Source: Micrococcales bacterium (GTDB taxonomy: Bacteria; Actinomycetota; Actinomycetes; Actinomycetales; Dermatophilaceae). From it: DNA of 6,126 bases. Location: positions 1-6,126 of the forward strand of contig PMJN01000445.1 of NCBI GenBank assembly GCA_003157445.1. Direction: 5' to 3'. This document shows, piece after piece, positions 1 through 6,126 of the stretch. The translations under genes and the position numbers were made by a program. How positions within the stretch are numbered: position 1 is the stretch's first letter; every line of letters starts with the position of its first letter. The notes under the pieces were generated by a model. The model ran no database searches. It had not been told where the DNA came from and worked only from the letters and a program-made list of their open reading frames with translations.

Positions 1-1075
1 CGACAGCGGTGCCGACCTGGGCGTGATGCTCTCTGCATCTCACAACGCGATGCCCGACAACGGCATCAAATTCTTCGCTCGCGGCGGACACAAGCTGGCC
101 GACGAGCTCGAAGATGCGATCGAGGCTCGCCTGAACGAGCCGTGGGATCGCCCCACCGGATCCGACGTGGGCCGGGTGCGCCCACTTTCTGATGGTCCTG
201 CCCGGTACATCACCCATCTGCTGGGCGCTCTTCCTCATCGTCTGGACGGCCTGCACGTAGTGATGGATGCCGCTCACGGCGCTGCCAGTGTGGTTGCCCC
301 CGAGGCCTTTCGACAGGCCGGTGCCACGGTGACGGTCATCGGCTGCGAGCCCGACGGCCTGAACATCAACGACGGTTACGGTTCCACTCATCTGGAGAAG
401 CTCCAGGCAGCCGTAGTCGAGGCGGGGGCGGACTGTGGCATCGCTCTGGACGGCGACGCGGACCGCTGTCTTGCCGTGGACGCCAACGGCGTGGACGTGG
501 ACGGGGATCAGATCATGGCAATCCTGTCGCTGGCCATGCGCGAGCGGGGCGTGCTGGCCCACGACACACTGGTCGCCACGGTTATGAGCAATCTGGGCAT
601 GCTTCAGGCGCTCGAGCATGAGGGTGTAGCCGTCCGGCAGACGGCCGTTGGTGACCGCTACGTCTTGGAAGAGATGAAGGCTGGTGCTTTCTCGCTCGGC
701 GGTGAGCAGTCTGGGCACGTCATCTTCCTTGACCATGGCACCACAGGTGATGGCACCATGACCGGGTTGATGCTTGTCTCACGTCTGGCTGAGACCGGTC
801 GTTCGTTGCAGGATCTGGCAGCAGTCATGAAGCGACTCCCTCAGGTGCTCATCAACGTCAAGGACGTTGACAAGAGCCGGGTCGGGGACGACGCGGCGGT
901 GCAGGCCGCGGTTCGTGAGGCCCAGGCGCAGCTTGACGGGGTTGGTCGGGTGCTCCTGCGCAAGTCCGGTACCGAGCCCCTCGTGAGAGTCATGGTGGAG
1001 GCCGACGATTCTGTCGCCGCTCAGGCTGTGGCTCAGCGACTAGCCGACGTCGTGGCGAAGAGCCTGGCCCTCTAA
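1..1075 (+). CDS. glmM: Phosphoglucosamine mutase GlmM (5'-truncated by window edge)
   Basis: GlmM converts glucosamine-6-phosphate to glucosamine-1-phosphate in the cytoplasm, the step before UDP-GlcNAc synthesis for peptidoglycan. The reading frame is open from base 2, so the GTG/ATG at 23-28 is internal and not the start; about 90-95 N-terminal residues lie outside the window, judging from the usual 445-450 aa. Visible motifs, in family order: the catalytic phosphoserine loop [11 protein letters not shown] (active Ser codon 38-40), the metal-binding loop DGDADR (449-466), the sugar-binding loop GEQSGH (701-718), and the C-terminal phosphate-binding loop [10 protein letters not shown] (959-988). 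It ends at TAA 1073-1075, a normal length after the last motif. The sugar-binding loop and the Ala after SASHN fit GlmM better than PgmB or ManB mutases. No clear terminator follows, and the next 200 bases hold no convincing gene. Identification is by motif reading. Confidence 0.96.
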   Translation, partial: DSGADLGVMLSASHNAMPDNGIKFFARGGHKLADELEDAIEARLNEPWDRPTGSDVGRVRPLSDGPARYITHLLGALPHRLDGLHVVMDAAHGAASVVAPEAFRQAGATVTVIGCEPDGLNINDGYGSTHLEKLQAAVVEAGADCGIALDGDADRCLAVDANGVDVDGDQIMAILSLAMRERGVLAHDTLVATVMSNLGMLQALEHEGVAVRQTAVGDRYVLEEMKAGAFSLGGEQSGHVIFLDHGTTGDGTMTGLMLVSRLAETGRSLQDLAAVMKRLPQVLINVKDVDKSRVGDDAAVQAAVREAQAQLDGVGRVLLRKSGTEPLVRVMVEADDSVAAQAVAQRLADVVAKSLAL

Positions 1076-1278
1076 AGCTCAACCTCGATCCACCGGTGAA
1101 CTTCCGTCAGGCACTGGGTCGTAACACACGAATACCCTTGGGATGAGCGAGAACGACAGCTGCTCGGCCGGTGCCGTGCGTCGGTACTGCACGCCTGAGC
1201 CACCGCCTTGAGTTTGACCGGCAGCTGATCCTGGTGCGGTGTCGCGTTGCCAGGTCCGCTTGGCGACTGGTCATCCAT

Positions 1279-1785
1279 CTACGCCAGGGCAAGGTGGCTG
1301 GGACCATCTACTCGGTCAACGCAGCTGGCCCCCCGGCGTGCAGGGTGACATCTCCCACTGCGCTGACGGTGGCCGTCAGCAACATGGAGACCGCTTGCAC
1401 CGACGGGCCGGCGAACGAACCCCACTGCTGTCAAACCTGGGAGTCGGACAAGTCGGCGGCCTGAACTTGGCTCCCGGCTCTGCAAGTTGACCATCAACGT
1501 CGGTATCTCTAAGGACGTCACCTTCGCAGGATCGGCCGACCAGGATGGATCTTCCAGATTGTTGGAAGTCTTGACCAAGCCGTGGCTACCAATGTGACCC
1601 TGGTGGCGGCGCGCTGGCCAAGAATATCTTCTGGCAGACCGCCGGCGGCGTCATCATTGGTACCACCGCACACACTGAGGCAACCAACCTGACCAAGACC
1701 AAGATCACCATGAACACCGGTGTATCGGCGAATGGTCACTGCTTGCTCAGAGGCGGGCAGAAGAACGTCTCACGGCCGCTAAGTA
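1279..1785 (+). pseudogene. Decayed DUF3494 (ice-binding-like) gene, copy 1
   Basis: Translated pieces in all three plus frames match, in the right order, the domain of the intact copy at 2051-3103. They are: GTIYSVN in frame 1 from about 1288; NLGVGQVGGLNLAPG in frame 3 from 1434; TINVGISKDVTFAG in frame 2 from about 1487; WIFQIVGSLDQAVATNVTL in frame 1 from 1546; and LAKNIFWQTAGGVIIGTTAH, continuing to ANG, in frame 3 from about 1614. At least four indels are therefore needed to restore one frame, for example near 1410-1430, 1478-1482, 1542-1546 and 1603-1608. No signal peptide, stalk or first third of the domain (the NLGTAGSFAIL segment) is recognisable upstream in 1076-1278, so the 5' end is lost or degraded beyond recognition. 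The last frame stays open to TAA 1806-1808, but homology fades around 1770-1785. The domain assignment is firm; the exact borders are approximate. Some indels could in principle be sequencing errors, but four together with a missing 5' end point to real decay. Confidence 0.85.
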
Positions 1786-1820
1786 GGGTCGCTGCGAGCG
1801 GGCACTAAATGGTTGGAAAC

Positions 1821-1852
1821 CGGGTCAGGGAGACATTGTCTTCTTGGACCCG
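1821..1852 (+). terminator. Stem-loop, possible terminator after copy 1
   Basis: CGGGTC (1821-1826) pairs with GACCCG (1847-1852). Inside it GGGAGAC (1828-1834) pairs with GTCTTCT (1838-1844) through five Watson-Crick and two G-U pairs, around a 3-nt ATT loop. An A on one side (1827) and TG on the other (1845-1846) form a small internal bulge. The stem has 13 pairs in all and is followed by ATTTGCTAT, a poor U-tract. It sits about 35-70 nt after the end of copy 1 homology and 200 nt before the intact copy, where a terminator would be expected. The G-U pairs mean it would fold well only as plus-strand RNA. Function is inferred. Confidence 0.4.
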
Positions 1853-2040
1853 ATTTGCTATCTGCGCTATTGGTGAGGTTGAGGCATAGCACGTTCGCGA
1901 TGCGCAGCCGTCATCAGTGCCGGCCCCATCCGATACAATCAACCGAAGCCGCTATCTCGACTTGTGGTGCAGTACCGTTCACGCCAACTTAGGGATCTTG
2001 ATTCTGGTCGCGCAAATGTGCTTCAGCTTTGAGAAATACG

Positions 2041-2053
2041 AGGAGTAATCTTG
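2041..2053 (+). promoter_or_regulatory. Shine-Dalgarno AGGAG that fixes a TTG start
   Basis: AGGAG at 2041-2045 lies 5 nt before TTG at 2051-2053. This TTG is the only start that gives a positively charged, hydrophobic signal peptide; the next in-frame ATG encodes residue 21, inside that hydrophobic segment. The strong ribosome site supports the rare TTG codon as the true start of the intact DUF3494 gene. Confidence 0.75.
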
Positions 2054-3103
2054 CGCGTAAAAGTTCCGTCCGTCGTTCCGATCGCGGTAATCGTGGTGCT
2101 GGCGGCTGGCATGATGATCGTCTCCGCCGACCCGGGCGAACGTGGAGTCGATCCCCAACACCGGGCCGCCAGTGAACAGCTGCCTGCTGGGGGTTCTGGG
2201 ACGGTATCTCCGGTCATCGATCCGCCCGCCACCGTCGTCGTCGATGCGCCCGCTACCGCCGTCGTCAATCCGCCCGCTACCGCCGTCGTCAATCCGCCCG
2301 CTACCGCCGTCGTCAATCCGCCCTCCACCGCGGTCGCTGCTCCGCCCAGCCAGGGTTCGACTAACGTCGCCGCTCCGCCGGCCCTTCGCGTCGTCGATCG
2401 GTCGACGCCGACGACAGGAGCGCACGGGACTGTCCCCGCGGTGTCGAAGGGCCCGGCCCCCGTCAACCTCGGCACAGCGGGCAGTTTCGCCATTCTGACC
2501 AAGTCGGGTGTTACCGACGTCCCTGAGTCGACGATCACGGGAAATGTTGGGGCTAGTCCCATCACCGGTGCTGCGATCGGTCTGAGTTGCGCACAGGTCA
2601 GGGGCACGATTTACTCGGTCAATCCAGTCGGTCCAATTCCCTGCACAGTGAACGACGCCCCTGGCTTGACGACGGCCGTCAGCGATGAGGAATCGGCTTA
2701 CAACGATGCAGTCGGACGCACGAACCCTGCTTTTGTTAACTTGGGCGCCGGCCAAATTGGCCACGGCACGTTGACTCCAGGCCTTTATCGCTGGACTACC
2801 GGCCTCTCCATCTCTGGTGACCTCACACTCGCGGGTGGACCAAATGACGTATGGATCTTCCAGATTGCCGGCCCCTTGAGCCAGGCGTCGGCCACCAGGG
2901 TCAGGCTGATCGGTGGTGCCCGAGCCGGGAACGTCTTCTGGCAGTGCGCCGGCGCGGTCACTTTGGGAACCACGGCACATTCCGAGGGAACGATCCTGTC
3001 CAAGACGATGATCGCCATGGACACCGGCGCGTCGACCAATGGCAGGCTGCTCGCACAGACGCAGGTCGTTCTGCAGCAGAACATCGTCAACAACGTTCAG
3101 TAG
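2051..3103 (+). CDS. Secreted DUF3494 (ice-binding-like) protein with proline-rich repeat stalk
   Basis: A 350-aa exported protein of the DUF3494 / ice-binding-like family, which folds as a right-handed beta-solenoid with a flanking helix. Residues 1-26 are a signal peptide: MRVK, then a hydrophobic run at about 7-25, with a likely signal peptidase I site after VSA (24-26). There is no lipobox Cys. Residues 27-137 form a low-complexity Pro/Ala/Val/Thr linker containing five 8-residue repeats (57-96). The domain fills 138-350: it opens with VNLGTAGSFAILTKSGVTDV, carries GTIYSVN (185-191), LGAGQIG (231-237) and the family's signature strand DVWIFQIAG (266-274), and ends after GRLLAQTQVVL. C180 and C198 could form a disulfide. 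There is no LPXTG motif or C-terminal membrane segment, so attachment to the wall is not evident. Some family members bind ice; others are thought to act outside the cell in adhesion or matrix roles, so the substrate here is unknown. The gene is flanked on both sides by decayed relatives. The antisense strand also has a long open frame, judged spurious. Confidence 0.9.
   Translation: MRVKVPSVVPIAVIVVLAAGMMIVSADPGERGVDPQHRAASEQLPAGGSGTVSPVIDPPATVVVDAPATAVVNPPATAVVNPPATAVVNPPSTAVAAPPSQGSTNVAAPPALRVVDRSTPTTGAHGTVPAVSKGPAPVNLGTAGSFAILTKSGVTDVPESTITGNVGASPITGAAIGLSCAQVRGTIYSVNPVGPIPCTVNDAPGLTTAVSDEESAYNDAVGRTNPAFVNLGAGQIGHGTLTPGLYRWTTGLSISGDLTLAGGPNDVWIFQIAGPLSQASATRVRLIGGARAGNVFWQCAGAVTLGTTAHSEGTILSKTMIAMDTGASTNGRLLAQTQVVLQQNIVNNVQ
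2219..2338 (+). repeat. Five 24-bp in-frame tandem repeats encoding the stalk (consensus NPPATAVV)
   Basis: Units at 2219-2242, 2243-2266, 2267-2290, 2291-2314 and 2315-2338 encode DPPATVVV, DAPATAVV, NPPATAVV, NPPATAVV and NPPSTAVA. Units 3 and 4 are identical at the DNA level; units 1 and 5 diverge most, as expected when an array grows by slippage or unequal exchange from its middle. Because the unit is a multiple of 3, changes in copy number alter stalk length without breaking the frame. The repeat lies between the signal peptide and the folded domain, so it probably sets the distance of the domain from the membrane or wall. Confidence 0.93.
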
Positions 3104-3119
3104 AACCGCCAGGTGCGCA

Positions 3120-3159
3120 CCCGCCCCACGGTTTGGTGTGGCACCGATAGCGGGGTGGG
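3120..3159 (+). terminator. GC-rich hairpin just after copy 2, possible U-less terminator
   Basis: CCCGCCCC (3120-3127) pairs with GGGGTGGG (3152-3159) over 8 bp with one G-U pair. Within the loop CGGT (3129-3132) can pair with ACCG (3143-3146). It begins 17 nt after the stop codon of the intact gene, a typical terminator position, but no T-run follows. Hairpins without a U-tract are proposed as terminators in high-GC Gram-positives; here the role is inferred from position and pairing only, and chance GC-rich pairing remains possible. Confidence 0.3.
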
Positions 3160-3338
3160 GTACCGCGGGGCTCCGTTGGGTGCCTACGGCGGTGCGCTGG
3201 CCGGCGGGCGACGTCGAGCAAGGCTTCAGCACCCACCGGTGCATTCATCAGAATGGCGCCGCCGAGACTGCAAAGTTGCAAATTCAGTAACTGTGTGAGT
3301 CGTGGTGCTTTGGTTCCAGCCGAAAACCGTTGCTATCA

Positions 3339-3357
3339 CACATGATTCGGTCATGTG
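3339..3357. repeat. 7-bp inverted repeat with 5-nt loop
   Basis: CACATGA (3339-3345) and TCATGTG (3351-3357) are perfect inverted copies separated by TTCGG. It could be a small hairpin or a dimeric protein-binding site. It lies in the spacer, 38 bases before a longer inverted repeat, with no gene start close by. Nothing else supports a function. Confidence 0.4.
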
Positions 3358-3394
3358 AAGCAGTAAGGCTTTCCCCTCTGGTGCTGACAGGCTT

Positions 3395-3437
3395 CAGGTT
3401 CTTCGAGAGCGACTTCACTTCGCTCTCGAAGAACCTG
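3395..3437. repeat. Perfect 17-bp inverted repeat with 9-nt centre
   Basis: CAGGTTCTTCGAGAGCG (3395-3411) is matched exactly by its reverse complement at 3421-3437; one further A-T pair (3412/3420) leaves a 7-nt loop. Neither side is followed by a T-run on either strand, so it is not a classic rho-independent terminator, although it could stop the fumarase/carbonic anhydrase transcript arriving from the right, or RNA from the left. Other readings: the paired ends of a miniature or collapsed insertion element, or a protein-binding palindrome. I see no target-site duplication next to the arms. Both strands translate through the arms to similar peptides (RFFES..SLSKNL), a by-product of the palindrome. 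Confidence 0.75.
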
Positions 3438-3623
3438 CCTTTGGGGGCATGGATGAGGAGGCTGTTGGGCCATCGGAATCCTTGCTGCCCTGTGCATAGA
3501 GGACGCGCTGCGGAGAAACTTAGCCTCGCACTGCAGGAAACGCACCTCAGCTCCTGATGAACAGGCGTGACCAATACCGATTTATCACACAAATGAATGC
3601 AAATCTATTGAATTCTTTGAAGT

Positions 3624-3993
3624 GAATTCCTCAACTTGGGCGCTGGAGAAATCGGCGCCCTGACGTTGGCTCCCGGCCGGTACAACTGGAGCACCGGCGT
3701 ATCCATATCCAATGACGCCACCCTCGCGGGTGGACCGAACGACGTGTGGATCTTCCAGATTGCAGCAAACCTGAGCGAGGCCTCCGTCAAGAATGTCACA
3801 CTGACCGGTGGTGCGTAGGCCAAGAACTTGTTCTGGCAGACCGCCGGCGTGCCGCCATTGGAACGGGCGCGCACTTTGAGGGAACGATCCTGTCCAAGAC
3901 GATGACTGCCTGAAGACCAGGGCGCCGACCGATGGCCGACTGCTGGCCCAGACTGCGGTCACTGTTCAGATGAAGACCGTTACAGAGCCCACT
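3624..3993 (+). pseudogene. Decayed, 5'-truncated DUF3494 gene, copy 3
   Basis: Homology to the intact copy begins abruptly at FLNLGAGEIGALTLAPGRYN (matching domain residue 228 onward) and runs through GGPNDVWIFQIA and VTLTGGA in one frame to an in-frame TAG at 3816-3818. The stop replaces a residue next to the conserved AKN/FWQ segment; a single C-to-T change of CAG is the simplest explanation. After AKNLFWQTAG the frame shifts near 3850-3856 to IGTGAHFEGTILSKTMTA (3857-3910, then TGA), and shifts again near 3911-3921 to GAPTDGRLLAQTAVTVQMKT, which ends the domain. The signal peptide, the stalk and roughly the first 90 domain residues are absent. Its middle is better preserved than copy 1, so it was probably inactivated later. 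A 28-nt stretch at 3878-3905 is identical to 2984-3011 in copy 2. The homology ends about 20 nt before the stop codon of the converging carbonic anhydrase gene. Confidence 0.88.
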
Positions 3994-4010
3994 CTGCTTT
4001 CTCATATGCA

Positions 4011-4658
4011 CTATGGGGTGGGGTCGAGGCCGACCGAGTCAACGATGCGCGCGCGGCCGTCCCGCAGGTTGTACACAGCGCCCACGACGGCCAACTGGCC
4101 GCTTGCCACACGGTCCCCGATCAGGCGGGAGCGCTCGGTCAGCAGACGCAGGGTATGGCGCACGTGCTCGGCCTCGATCTCGTCGGCCGTGGACATACCG
4201 GCTTGACGGGCGGCCAGGACGCTTGGCGTGACACGTTCAACGATGTCCCGGATGTAGCCCCCGGGCAGCACACCGTTGCGGACAGCTTCCACGGTCGCGG
4301 AGACCGCGCCACACGAGTCGTGCCCCAGGATGACCACGAGCGGTATGTCCAAGATGGCCACACCGAACTCGATAGAGCCCAGCACGCCCGGGTCGATTAC
4401 GTGCCCTGCGGTACGCACGACGAAGAGGTCGCCCAGGCCGCGATCGAAGATGATTTCCGCAGCCACCCGCGAGTCGGCGCATCCGAAGAAGACGGCAAAT
4501 GGCGCCTGGCCTTCGGTCAAGCTGTTGCGTCGGGCGGCGTCCTGGTTGGGGTGCCTATGCTGCCCAGCGACGAAACGATCATTGCCGCGGGCCAGTTTGG
4601 CCCAAGCTTGCCCCGGGGGCCAAGGCCCCGCCGGCCTATCGCGGCCAGCTTCGCTCAC
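4011..4658 (-). CDS. Beta-class carbonic anhydrase
   Basis: A 215-aa zinc enzyme that interconverts CO2 and bicarbonate in the cytoplasm. Zinc ligands and the catalytic pair are all present: C60, D62 and R64 in CADSRV, and H113 and C116 in GHDSCGA. The typical N-terminal segment [15 protein letters not shown] and the C-terminal strand [13 protein letters not shown] are also there, and the length is normal for a bacterial beta enzyme. There is no signal peptide. Translation most likely starts at GTG 4658-4656, which overlaps the fumarase stop TGA by GTGA. The Shine-Dalgarno is weak (CGGGG), so translation is probably coupled to fumarase, and no later in-frame ATG occurs before residue 155. As the second gene of the operon it may supply bicarbonate to carboxylation reactions that feed oxaloacetate and malate; that link is inferred from position. 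The stop is TAG 4013-4011. Confidence 0.94.
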   Translation of the reverse strand: MSEAGRDRPAGPWPPGQAWAKLARGNDRFVAGQHRHPNQDAARRNSLTEGQAPFAVFFGCADSRVAAEIIFDRGLGDLFVVRTAGHVIDPGVLGSIEFGVAILDIPLVVILGHDSCGAVSATVEAVRNGVLPGGYIRDIVERVTPSVLAARQAGMSTADEIEAEHVRHTLRLLTERSRLIGDRVASGQLAVVGAVYNLRDGRARIVDSVGLDPTP

Positions 4659-6126
4659 AGCCCCGGTCGCTTGGTGATACGCATCGCCAATGGCTTGGCT
4701 GTTTCGGCGTAGAAGTCGTTGCCCTTGTCGTCCACCACGATGAACGCAGGGAAGTCCTGGACGTCAATCTTCCAGATTGCCTCCATGCCAAGCTCCGGGT
4801 ATTCCAAGACCGCGACGGACTTGATGCAGTCCTGGGCCAACCGGGCGGCAGGGCCACCGATGGAGCCGAGATAAAATCCCCCGTTTTCCTTGCACGCGGC
4901 GGTCACCGCCCCGGACCTGTTGCCCTTGGCCAGCATGATCATTGAGCCGCCGGCGGCCTGGAACTGCTCGACGTAGGAGTCCATCCGGCCCGCGGTGGTG
5001 GGGCCGAAGGAGCCACTCGGGTAGCCTTCGGGGGTCTTGGCAGGACCTGCGTAGTAGACGGGATGGTCCTTGAGGTACTGCGGCATCGGCGCTCCGGCGT
5101 CCAGCAGGACCTTGATCTTGGCGTGAGCGAGGTCGCGGGCCACGACAAGGGGTCCTGTCAGCGACAGGCGTGTCATTACGGGGTATTTCGACAGTTCAGC
5201 GCGAATCTCGTCCATGGGGCGGGTGAGATCGATCTTCACCACGTCGTCGACCGTGGTGGCGTCCCTGGAGGTGAGATGCGACTCCGTGGTCTCTGGCAGG
5301 AAGCGTGCGGGGTCGGTCTCGAGCTGCTCGATGAACACACCTTCAGCCGTGATCTTGCCAAGTGCTTGGCGATCAGCCGAGCAGGAGACGGCGATCGCGA
5401 CAGGCAGCGAGGCACCGTGGCGGGGGAGCCGGATCACCCTCACGTCATGGCAGAAGTACTTGCCGCCGAACTGGGCGCCGATCCCGAAGTTGCGGGTCAG
5501 TTCCAGCACCCGTGACTCGAGCTCGACATCCCGGAATCCTCGGGCGGTCGAGGCTGACCCTTCGCGAGGCAGTTCGTCGAGGTACTTCGCGCTGGCGTAT
5601 TTCGCTGTCTTCAAAGCGAATTCGGCGCTCGTGCCTCCGATGACAATGGCCAGGTGATATGGCGGGCAGGCCGCAGTGCCCAGCGACCGTAGCTTCTCGT
5701 CGAGGAAGGCCATCATGGAGTCGGGGTTCAGGACAGCCTTGGTCTCCTGGTAGAGGTAGGACTTGTTTGCCGACCCGCCACCCTTGGCCATGAACAGGAA
5801 CTTGTATGTCGTCTCGTGGCCGGCCGCAGTGTCGGCATACAGCTCGATCTGGGCCGGGAGGTTGGAACCGGTGTTCTTTTCCTCCCACGTCGTGATCGGC
5901 GCCATCTGGGAGTAACGGAAGTTGAGCTGCGTATAGGCGTCATACACTCCGCGGGCAATCGAGGACTCGTCCGAGCCCTGGTCGCTGTCGGTGAGTACCT
6001 GTTGGCCGCGCTTGCCCATGATGATCGCGGTACCGGTGTCCTGGCACATCGGCAGGACACCACCGGCGGCGATGTTGGCGTTCTTGAGCAGGTCGTGCGC
6101 GACGAACTTGTCGTTGTTGCTGGCCT
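4655..6126 (-). CDS. Class I fumarate hydratase ([4Fe-4S], 5' end outside window)
   Basis: Interconverts fumarate and malate in the TCA cycle and in the reductive branch used by succinate- or propionate-forming fermenters. The frame is open to the window edge, adding about 25 residues (through [19 protein letters not shown]) before the ATG at 6049, which is internal. About 489 residues are visible; by comparison with FumA/FumB (about 548 aa) roughly 60-80 are missing. The three cluster cysteines are in the expected contexts: [10 protein letters not shown] (codon 6046-6044), [15 protein letters not shown] (5668-5666) and VSCSADR (5383-5381). Other family landmarks are [61 protein letters not shown] and the C-terminal [11 protein letters not shown]- and C-terminal domains are fused in one chain, unlike the split alpha/beta enzymes, and class I is unrelated to the cluster-free class II FumC. 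The TGA stop (4657-4655) overlaps the carbonic anhydrase GTG start. The promoter lies outside the window. Confidence 0.96.
   Translation of the reverse strand, partial: ASNNDKFVAHDLLKNANIAAGGVLPMCQDTGTAIIMGKRGQQVLTDSDQGSDESSIARGVYDAYTQLNFRYSQMAPITTWEEKNTGSNLPAQIELYADTAAGHETTYKFLFMAKGGGSANKSYLYQETKAVLNPDSMMAFLDEKLRSLGTAACPPYHLAIVIGGTSAEFALKTAKYASAKYLDELPREGSASTARGFRDVELESRVLELTRNFGIGAQFGGKYFCHDVRVIRLPRHGASLPVAIAVSCSADRQALGKITAEGVFIEQLETDPARFLPETTESHLTSRDATTVDDVVKIDLTRPMDEIRAELSKYPVMTRLSLTGPLVVARDLAHAKIKVLLDAGAPMPQYLKDHPVYYAGPAKTPEGYPSGSFGPTTAGRMDSYVEQFQAAGGSMIMLAKGNRSGAVTAACKENGGFYLGSIGGPAARLAQDCIKSVAVLEYPELGMEAIWKIDVQDFPAFIVVDDKGNDFYAETAKPLAMRITKRPGL

Larger units (their letters stand above)
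3104..3623. other. Gene-free spacer between intact copy 2 and truncated copy 3
   Basis: About 520 bases with no reading frame I can support on either strand. The small open frames here have no recognisable motif, no good ribosome site and skewed composition. The first part, to about 3230, is very GC-rich and contains a terminator-like hairpin. The middle holds a short inverted repeat (3339-3357) and a perfect 17-bp inverted repeat (3395-3437). The last 80 bases (about 3545-3623) are clearly more AT-rich than the rest of the window. I see no DUF3494 homology before about 3624, so the 5' part of copy 3 was lost or replaced by this DNA. Confidence 0.6.

Noticed and set aside
1076..1278. Small open frames between glmM and DUF3494 copy 1
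   Set aside because: No motif, ribosome site or homology to the signal peptide or stalk of the intact copy could be recognised. It may be the degraded 5' part of copy 1, but I cannot show that.
1911..1939. Possible promoter for the intact DUF3494 gene, with TACAAT at 1934-1939
   Set aside because: The -10-like hexamer is fair, but the -35 position (about 1911-1916, TCATCA) is poor and the site is over 100 nt from the start codon. Not strong enough to annotate.
2142..2498. 118-codon Pro/Ser/Arg-rich frame overlapping the stalk in another plus frame
   Set aside because: It is a frame shadow of the tandem repeat; the composition is explained by the 24-bp unit and it has no independent motif.
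3112..3121. 10-bp perfect palindrome GGTGCGCACC
   Set aside because: It has no loop and is short for this GC content; it is likely chance beside the larger hairpin.
1979..3244. 421-codon open frame antisense to the intact DUF3494 gene, longer than the sense gene
   Set aside because: It is a by-product of GC-rich codon use: the product is Arg/Gly/Asp-rich with GGSGRIDD repeats that merely mirror the stalk repeat, and it has no recognisable domain. The sense frame has a ribosome site, a signal peptide and a known domain.
3284..3592. Open frames on both strands across the spacer (about 75 and 102 codons) as possible small genes
   Set aside because: The RFFES..SLSKNL similarity between the two strands comes from the palindrome at 3395-3437. 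Neither has a convincing ribosome site or any recognisable motif.
4155..4712. 185-codon plus-strand frame across carbonic anhydrase
   Set aside because: It lies opposite a minus-strand gene with all catalytic residues in place; its composition is typical of an antisense shadow.
4769..4783. ATCTTCCAGATTGCC in the fumarase region is identical to part of DUF3494 copy 2 (about 2855-2869)
   Set aside because: It encodes an unrelated conserved segment (IWKID) on the opposite strand, and the match is only 15 nt with no flanking similarity; best treated as coincidence.
5063..5657. Plus-strand frames of about 150 codons within the fumarase gene
   Set aside because: They are antisense to strongly conserved fumarase sequence, including an iron-sulfur cysteine codon.

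Overview
The window looks like chromosomal DNA from a high-GC Gram-positive bacterium. GlmM has the actinobacterial form of the active-site loop ([15 protein letters not shown]), codon use is GC-rich, and there is a one-subunit class I (iron-sulfur) fumarase. Together these suggest an anaerobic or facultative actinomycete, perhaps of the Propionibacteriaceae. That placement is inferred from protein character only.

Layout: (1) 1-1075, plus strand: the 3' three quarters of glmM (phosphoglucosamine mutase, cell-wall precursor synthesis), cut by the window edge. (2) 1076-4010, plus strand: an accessory block of three copies of one gene for a DUF3494 / 'ice-binding-like' beta-solenoid domain. The middle copy (2051-3103) is intact. 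It encodes a secreted protein with a signal peptide, a proline-rich stalk built from an 8-residue tandem repeat, and the full domain. The first copy (about 1279-1785) is broken by at least four frame changes. The third (about 3624-3993) is 5'-truncated and has one in-frame stop plus two frameshifts. Hairpins lie after copy 1 and copy 2, and a perfect 17-bp inverted repeat lies in the roughly 520-bp gene-free gap before copy 3. (3) 4011-6126, minus strand: a two-gene operon in which class I fumarase (5' end outside the window) runs into a beta-class carbonic anhydrase through a 4-nt stop/start overlap.

How the parts relate: the two flanks are housekeeping genes (peptidoglycan amino-sugar synthesis; dicarboxylic-acid and bicarbonate metabolism). 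The block between them appears to be a small decaying family of one secreted surface or extracellular protein, with one survivor. Copy 3 and the carbonic anhydrase gene converge with only about 20 nt between the end of homology and the carbonic anhydrase stop codon. I see no CRISPR array, tRNA, rRNA, intact transposase or defence system. The most unusual part of the window is the triplicated, mostly decayed DUF3494 locus and the structured spacer inside it.
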